NCBI RefSeq assembly: GCF_036345255.1 | Contig: NZ_CP107783.1 | Coordinates: 1 to 64,000 of the forward strand | Direction of reading: 5' to 3' | Length of the DNA: 64,000 nucleotides | Origin: Streptomyces sp. NBC_00569 | Lineage (GTDB): Bacteria > Actinomycetota > Actinomycetes > Streptomycetales > Streptomycetaceae | Shown: in pieces, positions 8,364 through 16,140 of the stretch | Numbering within the stretch: the stretch's first letter is position 1 | Layout: the number at the start of each line of letters is the position of its first letter | Made by a program: the position numbers and the translations under genes | The notes under the pieces: model-generated | The model's input: the letters and a program-made list of their open reading frames with translations, nothing else | Told to the model about the DNA's origin: nothing | Databases searched by the model: none

Positions 8364-8830
8364 GCGGCAGTTCCGGGTTCGGGCACCGGTCCGTAGTCCT
8401 CGCCCGAGTCGGTGGTCAGCGCGGCGTAGAGCTCAGGGTCGGCGTGCACCTCGGCGGTGTGCCGCCACTCGGTGAGCAGCTGGGCGACGCCCGCGGTGTT
8501 GTCCAGCAACGTTGCGGCGCCGAGCGCATCGACCAGCTCGACAGAGAAGGCGCGCACGTCGTGCGCGGGGAGGTAGCGCACCCACGGGAAGGTCGCCGGC
8601 AGCACGTCCAGGACCAGGGTGCGGCCCTTGGGGGTGCGCATCATTTCCACGAACATCCGGCTGGTGGCGTCCATCACCTCGTGGTCCTGGTCGGCCCGCG
8701 CGGCGGTGGTCAGCACCAGGTCCTCGTCATCGCGGCGTCGGAGCACTATCCGCCGTGTGCCGCGCAGGTTCGCCAGCGTGGCCTTGGGCTTGTTCAGCAG
8801 CTCCGAGAGAGTCAGCTCCAGTGCGCTCAT
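8360..8830 (-). CDS. Putative antitoxin (Phd/YefM-like)
   Basis: A 156-residue protein. The start MSALELTLSELLNKPKATLA followed by RRIVLRRRDDEDLVL matches the Phd-type pattern, in which an N-terminal DNA-binding strand-helix is followed by a strand with the consensus 'LRRRDDEDLVL'. The longer C-terminal part (60-156) is helical and could neutralise the coupled downstream protein. Directly upstream (8831-8855) the transcribed strand reads GTCAACTAAGCTTCAACTC, with a TCAACT direct repeat around a HindIII palindrome. This is a likely autoregulatory operator. The very short leader allows leaderless or near-leaderless translation. Confidence 0.6.
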   Translation of the reverse strand: MSALELTLSELLNKPKATLANLRGTRRIVLRRRDDEDLVLTTAARADQDHEVMDATSRMFVEMMRTPKGRTLVLDVLPATFPWVRYLPAHDVRAFSVELVDALGAATLLDNTAGVAQLLTEWRHTAEVHADPELYAALTTDSGEDYGPVPEPGTAA

Positions 8831-8868
8831 GAGTTGAAGCTTAGTTGACAAGTCCGGGATCTGCGCGG

Positions 8869-9159
8869 TCACCGGGACCGGTCCCAGCGGATCGGGTACG
8901 ACACAGTCGGCGTCGGCCGGGGCGCCGGATTCTTCCAACCCCGGAACTTGACCGGGTACACCGACGTCGACTGCGGCCGGGGCGCCGGTTTCCCTTGCCC
9001 TCTCCCGCCTTCGCCGCTCGCCCCGGTCCCGCTGAATCCGACGATCACCAAGGCGACGAGGGCCAGGACCGTCATCTGTCCCCGCGCGCCCGCCGCCCAC
9101 CGGGAGTGGGACCTGACCTTCGTACCGTCCGCGCGCTCGTATGCCTCCACGTGCACCAT
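8869..9159 (-). CDS. Small single-pass membrane protein
   Basis: A 96-residue protein. An N-terminal region VHVEAYERADGTKVRSHSRW precedes one transmembrane helix (TVLALVALVIVGFSG) and a Pro/Arg-rich tail with two WKN/SYP-type repeats (STSVYPVKFRGWKNPAPRP and TPTVSYPIRW). The start at 9159 has GGAGGGGG nine bases upstream. Small proteins with this VEAYERADGTKV start are common beside mobile genes in Streptomyces. Function is unknown. Confidence 0.6.
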   Translation of the reverse strand: MVHVEAYERADGTKVRSHSRWAAGARGQMTVLALVALVIVGFSGTGASGEGGRGQGKPAPRPQSTSVYPVKFRGWKNPAPRPTPTVSYPIRWDRSR

Positions 9160-9325
9160 GGGCTGCTCCTCCCCCTCCAGCACCGGCATGCCCCTTGGCG
9201 TGCCGGACCCACCAGGGAACCAGCTGCCACTGACAACACGTCAGGGCGCGGACCGGCTGTCCTGCGCCAGCGAACCACTTGCCATCGAAGATTGAGCGGT
9301 GGGGCTAGGCACGTGACGGCCCGGC

Positions 9326-9622
9326 CTACCTGACCGGACCTTCATCCTCTCCTGGCTGTTCATCGGGCATGTCCAGGATGTCCTCTCGGGTGAGGAACTG
9401 AGGGCTCCCTGGGGGTGGGGCCACCCTCGGGGCCATGAGCTCGGTGAGGAGCCTGCCCAGGTCATCCGTGGATAGCGCCAGACCCAGGATCTGCACGATG
9501 CGCAGAGCGCAGTCCCGGATGGACTGAGCGTCCTTCTCGGGGGCCGCCGTGCTCCTAATCTCGTCGCGCACTCGACTGAACTGCTCGGCACTGATTGTTG
9601 GCCGGCTTACCGGTTGCGCCAT
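9326..9622 (-). CDS. Hypothetical acidic protein
   Basis: A 98-residue protein with a strong ribosome binding site (AGGAGG, 7 bases before ATG 9622). It is helical in the middle (IRDCALRIVQILGLALSTDD) with an acidic tail (ILDMPDEQPGEDEG). No family is recognised. It lies downstream of the SpoIIE phosphatase gene in the same direction with a gap of about 180 bp, which carries a degenerate partial copy of its own upstream sequence. Confidence 0.5.
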   Translation of the reverse strand: MAQPVSRPTISAEQFSRVRDEIRSTAAPEKDAQSIRDCALRIVQILGLALSTDDLGRLLTELMAPRVAPPPGSPQFLTREDILDMPDEQPGEDEGPVR

Positions 9623-9805
9623 GGTGCGCTCCTCCTGGAAGAGCGGGCCGTTCCACCCGCTCTTCCAGAAAGCGCTGAGCACGCCCCAGCGGCAACTGGA
9701 GAGAGCCGGCGCGCAGGCGCCGCCAGAGCCGCTCAGACTCCGTTGGCACGCGCTCAAGGTGCGCTGAGGACGGCGTACAAGCAGCGAGGCTCGGCGCAAT
9801 GCCCG

Positions 9806-11014
9806 TCATCGGTGCTGCGGGTGCCATTCGAAGAGCAGGATGGTCGCGTCGTCCCGCAGTTGGTTGCGCTGGTGGTCGAGGATGGCGTGGATGAGCAGCC
9901 GCAGCACCTCGGCCGGGCGCTGGCCGGCGGCGGAGGAGCGGATGATGAAGTCGGTGAACCGGTGGAGGCCGAACTCCGCGCCGTCCGTGTCGCGTGCTTC
10001 TATAACGCCGTCGGTGTAGAGCAGCACGCAGTCGCCCGGTTCCAGTGTCGTCTCGTGGACCTGTCGGGCTGCCGGGGCGAGTTGGCCGGCCAGGCCGATC
10101 GGCGGCTGCGGGGGGCTGTCCAGTGCCCCATCGAGCACCCGCTCGGCACGGATCAGCAGCGGCGGTGGGTGACCGCAATTGACCCAGCGCAGCACCCCGG
10201 TCTGCGCGTCGAGCCGGCATAGCACGCCGGTGCAGAACTGGTCGGGCAGCCACCGGGCGAGCGCTTGGTCGACGAACCCGACGACGTCGGCCAAGTCGCA
10301 ACCGCCGCGGCGGGCGTTCCGCGCCGCTGCCATGGCGACCGACGCGGTCAGGCCGGAGGTCAGATCGTGCCCCATGGAGTCGAGGATCAGGGTGTGCAGC
10401 ACGTCCTTGACCACCGAGTGGTCGAAGGCGTCGCCGGCGACGTCGTACGCCGGTTCCAGGACCGCGGTGGAGACGCACCTGCTGCTGCCGATGGTTCGTG
10501 GTGGCAGGAAGGCCCGCAGCATCTCGGTGGGCAACCGCATGGTCTCGGTGCGGGTGCGGGCGACGAGCCAGTCGCTGTAGGCGCGCTTGGAGGTGATCAG
10601 CATGGCGAGCAGATGCGCCAGTATCAGGCTGCGGCGTATCCGCGCCCCGTCGAGCGAGGCGGTCCGAACCGCCAGCACGCCCAGCCGCTCCGCACCGTCG
10701 ACCAGAGGCATCCAGACGATCACGCCGTCGTCGGCGTCGGCCACCCGCGGGGAGACGGTGCGGTACGCCCAGCCGGCCAACGAGTCGGCCACCGGTAGCG
10801 ACTCCAAGGTCTCGTCGAGTGGGATGAGCAGCCGTTGTTGCAGGTCGACGAGGTAGATCAGCACGGTGTCCAGACCGAGGGCCGAGGCGCACCGGTTCGC
10901 CAGGGCGGGCAGTTCGACGGGCAGGGCCGTCTGCGCCTCGATGATCAGGCCTTCCAGCCGATTCTCATCGACGACGGGGTCGGCACTGGCGGACGCGTGC
11001 GATGGGTCCGACAT
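9806..11014 (-). CDS. GAF-SpoIIE (PP2C-type) serine phosphatase
   Basis: A 402-residue cytosolic protein. Residues about 20-165 form a GAF-like sensor (LPVELPALANRCASALGLDT, then LIPLDETLESLPVADS). A linker (RLPTEMLRAFLPPRTIGS) leads to a SpoIIE/PP2C domain with AGDAFD, ILDSMGHDLTSGL, CVLLYTDGVIEA and DDATILL supplying the metal-binding Asp residues. In Streptomyces these enzymes dephosphorylate STAS anti-anti-sigma factors and so control stress sigma factors; the STAS gene at 5868 is a possible target. The start at 11014 has GGAAGGG upstream and removes an arginine-rich non-protein-like extension. It appears intact. Confidence 0.85.
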   Translation of the reverse strand: MSDPSHASASADPVVDENRLEGLIIEAQTALPVELPALANRCASALGLDTVLIYLVDLQQRLLIPLDETLESLPVADSLAGWAYRTVSPRVADADDGVIVWMPLVDGAERLGVLAVRTASLDGARIRRSLILAHLLAMLITSKRAYSDWLVARTRTETMRLPTEMLRAFLPPRTIGSSRCVSTAVLEPAYDVAGDAFDHSVVKDVLHTLILDSMGHDLTSGLTASVAMAAARNARRGGCDLADVVGFVDQALARWLPDQFCTGVLCRLDAQTGVLRWVNCGHPPPLLIRAERVLDGALDSPPQPPIGLAGQLAPAARQVHETTLEPGDCVLLYTDGVIEARDTDGAEFGLHRFTDFIIRSSAAGQRPAEVLRLLIHAILDHQRNQLRDDATILLFEWHPQHR

Positions 11015-11241
11015 GGGGATCACCCTTCCGGGCCCAGTCTCACACCGATCCCGACCTCTCTCACGTGAGGCACGATCGCGCCGGGTACGGCCGCGGCGGG
11101 GGCTGTTCCGTGTCACCGCGGGTACCAGACCACTCGCCCGCAGCATAGCTCTACCTGCGGTTATGGGCGGTTGGACGCGCTACCAGCGGCCGTCCGGACG
11201 CACTGCTGGATGAGCATCAGGGTCCGCCGAGGCAGCGTGCC

Positions 11242-11318
11242 GATCAATGTTCCATGGCGCGAACTGACTGATCGTCAACCTTCGCTGGCAACGATCAATC
11301 TTCAATGGCACGGGACAA
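11242..11318. repeat. Three imperfect ~20-bp direct repeats
   Basis: GATCAATGTTCCATGGCGCG at 11242 recurs at 11293 as GATCAATCTTCAATGGCACG (17 of 20 identical). A weaker copy begins at 11270 (GATCGTCAACCTTCGCTGGC). They lie about 80-150 bp upstream of the LexA-like gene. This could be a tandem operator or iteron-like array. Confidence 0.5.
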
Positions 11319-11337
11319 CCGGCGAGGCGGCGGTGGG

Positions 11338-11359
11338 CGAGTCCCCTGCCGGGGACTCG
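11338..11359. promoter_or_regulatory. Perfect 9-bp hairpin before the LexA-like gene
   Basis: CGAGTCCCC and GGGGACTCG flank TGCC. The hairpin lies 35 bases before ATG 11394. Immediately after it, TCGAACACATG resembles a half of the actinobacterial SOS box (TCGAAC-N4-GTTCGA), so this region is probably the gene's promoter-operator rather than a terminator. Confidence 0.5.
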
Positions 11360-11393
11360 CCCAGAAAATCGAACACATGCTCTACTGAAATGC

Positions 11394-11627
11394 ATGAGCA
11401 CTACCGCCCCGTACGCCCTTACCGACCGGCAGCGCCGCATCGTCGCGTGCGCGCGCGAGTGGATCGCCGAGCACGGCGAGGCGCCGTCCGTGCGCGAGCT
11501 CGGCGCGGCCGTGGGACTGACCAGCACGTCCAGCGTCGCCTATCACCTGCGGCGGCTGCGGGAGCGGGGCCTGGTGGTCGAGACCCGAGGCCGGCCCAGC
11601 GGCCGGTGCCCGCACTGCGGGCAGTGA
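11394..11627 (+). CDS. Minimal LexA-type winged-helix DNA-binding protein
   Basis: A 77-residue protein that is only the LexA N-terminal DNA-binding domain: TDRQRRIVACAREWIAEHGE, PSVRELGAAVGLTSTSSVAY and HLRRLRERGLV are the three helices and wing. It lacks the S24 autoprotease domain completely and ends in CPHCGQ, perhaps a metal-binding tail. It cannot be cleaved by RecA like LexA. It could compete for SOS boxes or control a mobile element. Such truncated LexA-like proteins are common on Streptomyces plasmids and prophages. No promoter other than the hairpin region just upstream is visible. Confidence 0.8.
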   Translation: MSTTAPYALTDRQRRIVACAREWIAEHGEAPSVRELGAAVGLTSTSSVAYHLRRLRERGLVVETRGRPSGRCPHCGQ

Positions 11628-11795
11628 CCCGTGCCGACAGCGCCTGGCCTCGCGGCGAGGTCGCAATGTTCCGCCTGAGCGGGCCCTCTAACGGGAGAAG
11701 GGCAGAGTGTCCGACTCCCGAGCGAGCTCATCGACGGCCGCCTCGCCAGGACCAATCTGGCCCACGTGACTCATCCCTCACCACATAATTGAAGA

Positions 11796-11978
11796 TCACA
11801 ATCCGGCGAAGGAGACATTGCCCAGGATGAGCCAGGCCACGGTTCCCCCGAGCATCAGGAACGCCAGCACCCGAATCACCGCGCCACCAAGCGGGTGCCC
11901 CGTGAGCTGCACTTTGACCCCGCCCCTGTGAACGATCGGGAAAACGGCAGATATCGCCAGAATGCACAAGAAACCCAT
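11796..11978 (-). CDS. Small two-helix membrane protein
   Basis: A 60-residue hydrophobic protein with two likely membrane segments (FLCILAISAVFPIV and VIRVLAFLMLGGTVAWLILG). GAGGGGG lies just before ATG 11978. Function is unknown. Confidence 0.55.
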   Translation of the reverse strand: MGFLCILAISAVFPIVHRGGVKVQLTGHPLGGAVIRVLAFLMLGGTVAWLILGNVSFAGL

Positions 11979-12102
11979 AATCCCCCTCTGTTGGGACCGC
12001 CCCCAGCGAACCTGGCTGCCAAACCTTACTGAGTTCGAACTTGAGACTTGCGAGCAGGCAACCCCGGCAGTTGCTGATGCCCGGACAGCTCGGACGTCGG
12101 CA

Positions 12103-12247
12103 TCATGCGCTGATGCCGACGGAGGACACGTAGGCGTAGGCGGCGTAGTCGCTGTCGAGGTCGGTGATGATGTCGTCCCAGATCGCGGATCAAGTTCTCC
12201 CGGCGGCGGACCCAGTACGCACTGTCGAGGCGCTCCAGGTTGGCGCA
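12103..12247 (-). pseudogene. Internally deleted copy of the telomere terminal-protein gene
   Basis: Read leftward, the frame NLERLDSAYWVRRRENLIR is identical to part of the terminal-protein-like gene at 16578-17177. After about 60 missing residues, the sequence continues (in another frame) with WDDIITDLDSDYAAYAYVSS and its own stop. The C-terminal 28 residues differ from the intact copy at only a few positions. So a second terminal-protein gene once lay here and now survives as a head-less, internally deleted remnant. Confidence 0.75.
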
Positions 12248-12257
12248 GGTAGCGCAG

Positions 12258-12401
12258 ATGATCGAACCCGACCCCGGCGACGCCCAGCCCACGGTCAACC
12301 CGATTTTGAATCCGACCCCGGGCGACCAGCCCGCCATCGACCCGATCCCCGCCCCCACGGGCGACGCGGTCACCGCGGTCACCCAGGGTGCCGGTACGTA
12401 G
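12258..12401 (+). CDS. Short Pro/Asp-rich reading frame
   Basis: A 47-residue frame (MIEPDPGDAQPTVNPILNPT and on) rich in Pro, Asp and Thr, with the repeated phrase PTPGD/DPIP. It lacks a good ribosome binding site and may be the C-terminal tail of a lost gene truncated at the terminal-protein remnant. Listed because the composition is protein-like. Confidence 0.3.
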   Translation: MIEPDPGDAQPTVNPILNPTPGDQPAIDPIPAPTGDAVTAVTQGAGT

Positions 12402-12493
12402 TGAGACGGTTGCGCGGAGCGCGACCAGGTACTCGGTTCCAGACAGCGCACAGCCCAGGCAACCCAGAGAACTCGGAATGAGGAGGTATCGAC

Positions 12494-12847
12494 GTGCACT
12501 CGATCAGGATGGGAAGGATTGCGGTCCTCTTGGGCGCCGCCGTCTTCTGCCTCGCCGCTCCGGCCCAGTCGTTCGCCGATTCCGGCACGGCCCCCAAGGC
12601 CGCCTACTGCGGGACGGATGGGGCCACCGGGCTCGCGGTGTCGGCGACCGGGAACGTGTCCTGCGGCGCCGCGCTGCAGGCGGCGGCCGCCTACACCAAG
12701 GCCTGGCACGGCACGGCGGCCAAACCCGTCCAGGTCCGCAGGGCGGGCACCACGTGGCAGTGCCAGGAGCGGCCGGGCGACCCCAACCCCTACCAGGCGT
12801 GCGTCGACGCACAGGACCACACCCGGCTGGTCACGCTGTCGTCCTGA
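12494..12847 (+). CDS. Secreted small protein
   Basis: A 117-residue protein with a Sec signal peptide (GRIAVLLGAAVFCLAAPAQS, cleavage likely after AQSFA) and a mature part with four Cys (YCGTDG, VSCGAA, WQCQER, QACVDA) that could form two disulfides. GTG 12494 is preceded by GAGGAGG at ideal spacing. It is paired with a second secreted protein 35 bp downstream. Homologues are exported Streptomyces proteins of unknown role. Confidence 0.7.
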   Translation: MHSIRMGRIAVLLGAAVFCLAAPAQSFADSGTAPKAAYCGTDGATGLAVSATGNVSCGAALQAAAAYTKAWHGTAAKPVQVRRAGTTWQCQERPGDPNPYQACVDAQDHTRLVTLSS

Positions 12848-12881
12848 CCCGACCGGCTCCGCCACCGAAAGGCCCTCCCCC

Positions 12882-13166
12882 ATGATGTCCCTGCGACTGC
12901 CGTCGATCGCGGCCGGCGCCCTGGTGGTGCTCGCGCTCTCCCCGATGGCCCATGCCGCTCCCATCGCTACGCGCGACGTGTGCACCACGGCGATGGCCGC
13001 CGCCGACAGCGCCGAGAACGACTACAACGCCATCAAGAAGGACCTGGAGCGCCGCATCGCCGACGACGGTCACCCGGACAAGTCCGAACTGCAGGCACTC
13101 CAGGATGCCGACGCGAAGCGCGTCATGACCGCCTCCCAGGCCCAACGCGCCTGCGGGCTGCTCTGA
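12882..13166 (+). CDS. Secreted helical small protein
   Basis: A 94-residue protein with a signal peptide (MMSLRLPSIAAGALVVLALS, cleavage after AHA) and a charged helical mature domain (DSAENDYNAIKKDLERRIAD) with one Cys at each end. It lies in an operon with the preceding secreted protein. Function is unknown. Confidence 0.65.
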   Translation: MMSLRLPSIAAGALVVLALSPMAHAAPIATRDVCTTAMAAADSAENDYNAIKKDLERRIADDGHPDKSELQALQDADAKRVMTASQAQRACGLL

Positions 13167-13306
13167 CTGGCTTCGTCCACGAGAACGGACAGCGTTTCGG
13201 GAGGCGTTCGGCCGTCTCCGCCTGGTGAATGTTCACGAGTTCAACAGCGCTGGGCTCCGTCTCAGCGGTGCTGTCGAGTTGCGGATCCGCGTGGTCGAGC
13301 ACGAGC

Positions 13307-13852
13307 TCAATCGGACGGCGTGACCGACCTCCACACGCCGAACCACTGCTCGGCGCCGTAGTCCTCGTACCGCTCCACCTCGGTGAACCCCAGCTTTGCC
13401 GCCAGGCGCATCGAGCGCTCGTTGGCGGTCTGAGTGCGCAGCACCACCGCCTCGCCGGGAAGCGCGTCGGCGAACCAGTCGAGTGCCGCTGCGCACGCCT
13501 CGGTGGCGTACCCGTGTCCCCACGCCTGCGGCAGGAGCAGGTAGCCGAGCTCGGTCTTCCCGATGTCCGGACGGACGTGCCCCGGACCCTCTGCGTGCGG
13601 ACCGAGCATGATCGTGCCGATCATCGCCCCGTCAAGATCGATCACAAAATAGCCGGGGCGCTGCCCGGGTACCTCGGGCACCGTGCGTTCGAGCTCGGCA
13701 CGCGGTTGAGGGCCACCGAGGTAGGTGCCCACCTCTGGCGAGGCGTTGAGCTCGATGACCGCCGGACGATCCCGGGCTTCGGACCCGCGGAGTACGAGCC
13801 GCTCGGTCTTGATCGGAGCAGGTGGCCAAGCGAGGGCTCTGGGGTCAGTCAT
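13307..13852 (-). CDS. GNAT family N-acetyltransferase (RimJ/RimL-like)
   Basis: A 181-residue enzyme of the acetyltransferase_3 type. It opens with TERLVLRGSEARDRPAVIEL, carries ELGYLLLPQAWGHGYATEAC (the acetyl-CoA pyrophosphate loop Q/R-x-x-G-x-G/A corresponds to QAWGHGYA) and ends with NERSMRLAAKLGFTEVERYE. Such enzymes acetylate ribosomal-protein N-termini, amino acids or antibiotics. The substrate cannot be read from the sequence. The start is either ATG 13852 or 13861. Confidence 0.85.
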   Translation of the reverse strand: MTDPRALAWPPAPIKTERLVLRGSEARDRPAVIELNASPEVGTYLGGPQPRAELERTVPEVPGQRPGYFVIDLDGAMIGTIMLGPHAEGPGHVRPDIGKTELGYLLLPQAWGHGYATEACAAALDWFADALPGEAVVLRTQTANERSMRLAAKLGFTEVERYEDYGAEQWFGVWRSVTPSD

Positions 13853-14045
13853 GCCGGCCAACCTAGCCAGCAGGCTCAGAAGTGATCAAGACTCGCCGAC
13901 CGATACTCACCGGCCCAGGGACCTACCCTCACCAACGGGGCTGGGCCCTACAAGCCGGGCCTGCCAGGGACGAGATGCCTCCCGTTCTCGTGATCGGCTT
14001 CGGCAGCGGCCGGCCGCCTCCCGAAGTGCCGTACATCTGCTGCCG

Positions 14046-14801
14046 GGATCCGGGTTCTGGCTCACATTCTGTGGAGATGCACGCCAAGTAACGACTGCGT
14101 GTGTGCCGTCGAGCCTGCTTCTCGCTGTAGATGCAGTTCTGCCTGGATGGGACCGAGGGTTCTCCATCCGCCATGCTGGCGTGATGAACGATGCTGCGGG
14201 TGCGCTGGTGAAGGTGCGGTTCGCCCTTGACCAGGACGAAGAGGGCTGGCCGCCGGTAGGTGGCGAGAGCCTCTGGGCGGTTGATGTCGGCGACGAGTTG
14301 GTCCGCATCGACAACGTGCCGTTCTTCGTTCGTGATCTGGCGTGCGGCGACATTGTCCGGACTCGCGTGGAAGGAGACGGACGCCGCTACTTCCAGGAGC
14401 GGGTGCAGTGGTCGGGTAACTGCACCGTGCGCGTGATTCCGTTCTCAGACGGGCCGTCGCGACTGGAACGGCAAGCCGTGCTCGACCTGTTCGCACCGCT
14501 GGGTGTTTCCGGCGAGGGCGTGGACCAGTTCGGGATGGTGGCACTCAATGTGCCCGCGAACGCCGACTTTATGGCGATCCGGGAGTTGCTGACCCAGGGA
14601 TCGACCGATGGGCGGTGGGATTACGAGGAAGGCTGCGTAGGGGACGCATGGGAGACAGCCACAAGCTGACTGCTGTGGTTGAACCTCGTGCACAGCGGAG
14701 AGCCGAGCCTGGCCATTCAGGCACCGCTCCGAGCGACGGTTGGATCGGTAACTGTCACTCAGCGTGCACGCTCCACGGAAAGTGAGCCAGAGCCGGGATC
14801 C
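14046..14801. mobile_element. Inverted-repeat-bounded unit carrying DUF4265, no transposase
   Basis: Left end 14046-14086 and right end 14761-14801 are imperfect inverted copies (about 40 bp, common core GGATCC.GG.TCTGGCTCAC and GTGGAG). Both point inward. The core resembles the terminal repeat of the ISL3-type element at 38483-40797 (GGTTCTGGCACAGATCTTGG). Between the ends lies only the DUF4265 gene. This looks like a non-autonomous element mobilised by an ISL3-family transposase. Confidence 0.55.
14184..14669 (+). CDS. DUF4265 domain protein
   Basis: A 161-residue protein of the DUF4265 family: VKVRFALDQDEEGWPPVGGE at the N-terminus, then ESLWAVDVGDELVRIDNVPF and the characteristic FFVRDLACGDIVRTR. 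The C-terminal domain (RLERQAVLDLFAPLGVSGEG ... NADFMAIRELL) completes the family. The biochemical function is unknown, and the gene often sits as a single accessory gene or beside toxin loci. It is the only gene between two inverted repeats. No obvious ribosome binding site is seen before ATG 14184. Confidence 0.75.
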   Translation: MNDAAGALVKVRFALDQDEEGWPPVGGESLWAVDVGDELVRIDNVPFFVRDLACGDIVRTRVEGDGRRYFQERVQWSGNCTVRVIPFSDGPSRLERQAVLDLFAPLGVSGEGVDQFGMVALNVPANADFMAIRELLTQGSTDGRWDYEEGCVGDAWETATS

Positions 14802-14944
14802 GTGAATAGAACCACCCTGACCCATCCGCCACTCACCCCCGTCGGAAGTCCGGCGCCGGCCAACACCGCCGCGATGCCTGCGGCGTTGCGCGGCACCCGA
14901 TCCGGACCGTGCGGAAAACCACCTACATGCGCAAAACGCAAAGG

Positions 14945-14972
14945 GCCCGGCACACGATCGTGTGCCGGGCCT
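14945..14972. terminator. Perfect 28-bp palindrome, bidirectional terminator
   Basis: GGCCCGGCACACGA is followed directly by its reverse complement. It sits between the rightward DUF4265 gene and the leftward VapBC-like operon that ends at 15031, preceded by AAAG and followed by CTTG. It fits a shared terminator. A second hairpin (CTTTGTCCA/TGGACAAAG) follows at 14986-15010. Confidence 0.7.
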
Positions 14973-15030
14973 TGAGCGCCATGGCTTTGTCCACGAGTTC
15001 TGGACAAAGTCATGGAGTGGGGCTCCTGCG

Positions 15031-15417
15031 CTATTCGCTGGGGTCGAGGGGCGTGATGCCGGTGTCCGCGTAGAGCTCTGGCTGGAGGGACAGCACGGTG
15101 ACGGGGGTCCCGGCGAGTCCGGCTTCCCAGGCAATCGCCGCCGGGTGCGTGGCGGCGAGGTGAGTGCGCGGCCAGGTTGCGGCCTGCAGTGCGTGCTCGG
15201 TGGTCAGTGGCAGATGCTCGACATGGCGGAGCTGGGAGGCGTGGACACCGGCTCCCGGGCGGGCTACCTCTGCGGCCCACACGCACGCGGCCGGCACCAC
15301 GATGTGTCCGCGCTGGTGGCTGGCCTCGATGTAGAGGCCGGTGAAGAACTCGTCCGCGTCGTACAGGGCGACGAGCGCTGTGTGGTCCAGGACGGCGGTC
15401 TCGCTGTGGTCGCTCAC
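15031..15417 (-). CDS. PIN-like toxin of a VapBC-type pair
   Basis: A 128-residue protein. AVLDHTALVALYDADEF at the N-terminus has the PIN-fold strand with an acidic residue; VPAACVWAAEVAR and the later acidic and hydrophobic strands fit a reduced PIN domain (VapC ribonucleases cleave tRNA or rRNA). GTG 15417 overlaps the antitoxin stop (GTGA), so expression is coupled. The acidic quartet is not fully clear by eye, so activity is uncertain. Confidence 0.65.
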   Translation of the reverse strand: MSDHSETAVLDHTALVALYDADEFFTGLYIEASHQRGHIVVPAACVWAAEVARPGAGVHASQLRHVEHLPLTTEHALQAATWPRTHLAATHPAAIAWEAGLAGTPVTVLSLQPELYADTGITPLDPSE

Positions 15418-15692
15418 GCGGCGCGGCCGCTGCTGTGGCCGGCCGCCCGGTGGGTGCGGATCTTCTCCCAGGCCGAGGCCCCGGTCGCCTTCATCTTCGG
15501 GGTGTACTCGATGCCCAGCTCGCGGGCCGCGTCCTGGGCCCGCTGCTCGCGCTCGGCCTCGGTCGGCTCCCGCTCGGCGAGCTCCGCCAGCAGCGCGGTC
15601 AGGGTCATGTGACGCTCGTCTGCCAGGACCTTGAGCCGGTCGCGGACGGCTTGTGTGGTCTTGATGCTGGTCGTCGCTTTCGTCTCGCTCAT
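15414..15692 (-). CDS. Antitoxin-like DNA-binding protein (ribbon-helix-helix type)
   Basis: A 92-residue protein. Residues 4-40 (KATTSIKTTQAVRDRLKVLA, then MTLTALLAELAERE) read as a ribbon-helix-helix DNA-binding domain. The tail (EYTPKMKATGASAWEKIRTH) would wrap the PIN toxin encoded next. It precedes and overlaps the toxin gene, and a perfect palindrome lies three bases before its start. That arrangement suggests autorepression at the promoter. Confidence 0.75.
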   Translation of the reverse strand: MSETKATTSIKTTQAVRDRLKVLADERHMTLTALLAELAEREPTEAEREQRAQDAARELGIEYTPKMKATGASAWEKIRTHRAAGHSSGRAA

Positions 15693-15694
15693 AC

Positions 15695-15723
15695 ACCCGA
15701 CTCTACCGCTGGTAGAGTCGGGT
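15695..15723. promoter_or_regulatory. Perfect 13-bp palindrome: toxin-antitoxin operator
   Basis: ACCCGACTCTACC and GGTAGAGTCGGGT flank GCT and end three bases before the antitoxin ATG (15692, leftward). On the transcribed strand TAGAGT sits seven bases before the ATG, a good position for a -10 box of a leaderless mRNA. The repressor complex would then cover the -10 element directly. Confidence 0.75.
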
Positions 15724-16140
15724 GTCAGGAGAACACGTGCCCCGTCTCAACGGTCACCCGCGACGGCTTTGGCGCCCCCGCAGTCGCGGTTCCGCAACCC
15801 CGACGTCGCCGAGGGCGCAGTCTCGTTGTCGCAGGTCAGAGCCGGACCCTGGGGGCGCGTCGCCCGGAGGCGCCTCACGGCCTCAGACCTGGGTGTCGAC
15901 ACCGTCAATCGGCATCGCCAAGGGCCTGGACCAGGTGCCGGTCATCCCTGTCAGCTGCCGGGCGAGCCGGTCGAGTTCGCGGAACGTTCGGCGGTACTGC
16001 CGGTGGGGTGCGGTGGTCTTGCAGGTGTTGTTGGCGGCGGAGGGGTTGTTCTTGAGCGGAGACAGTGGTGACCGGCCGGGGGCCTCTCGCGTGCCCGGAG
16101 AGCCACGGGGGTCGGCCCCCGGCCGGTGGTCTGTGCTCGG

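Noticed and set aside
15880..16140. Protein-like frame on the minus strand (HRQYRRTFRELDRLARQLTG)
   Set aside because: No start codon and a stop immediately upstream; family not recognised, so only a possible gene tail.
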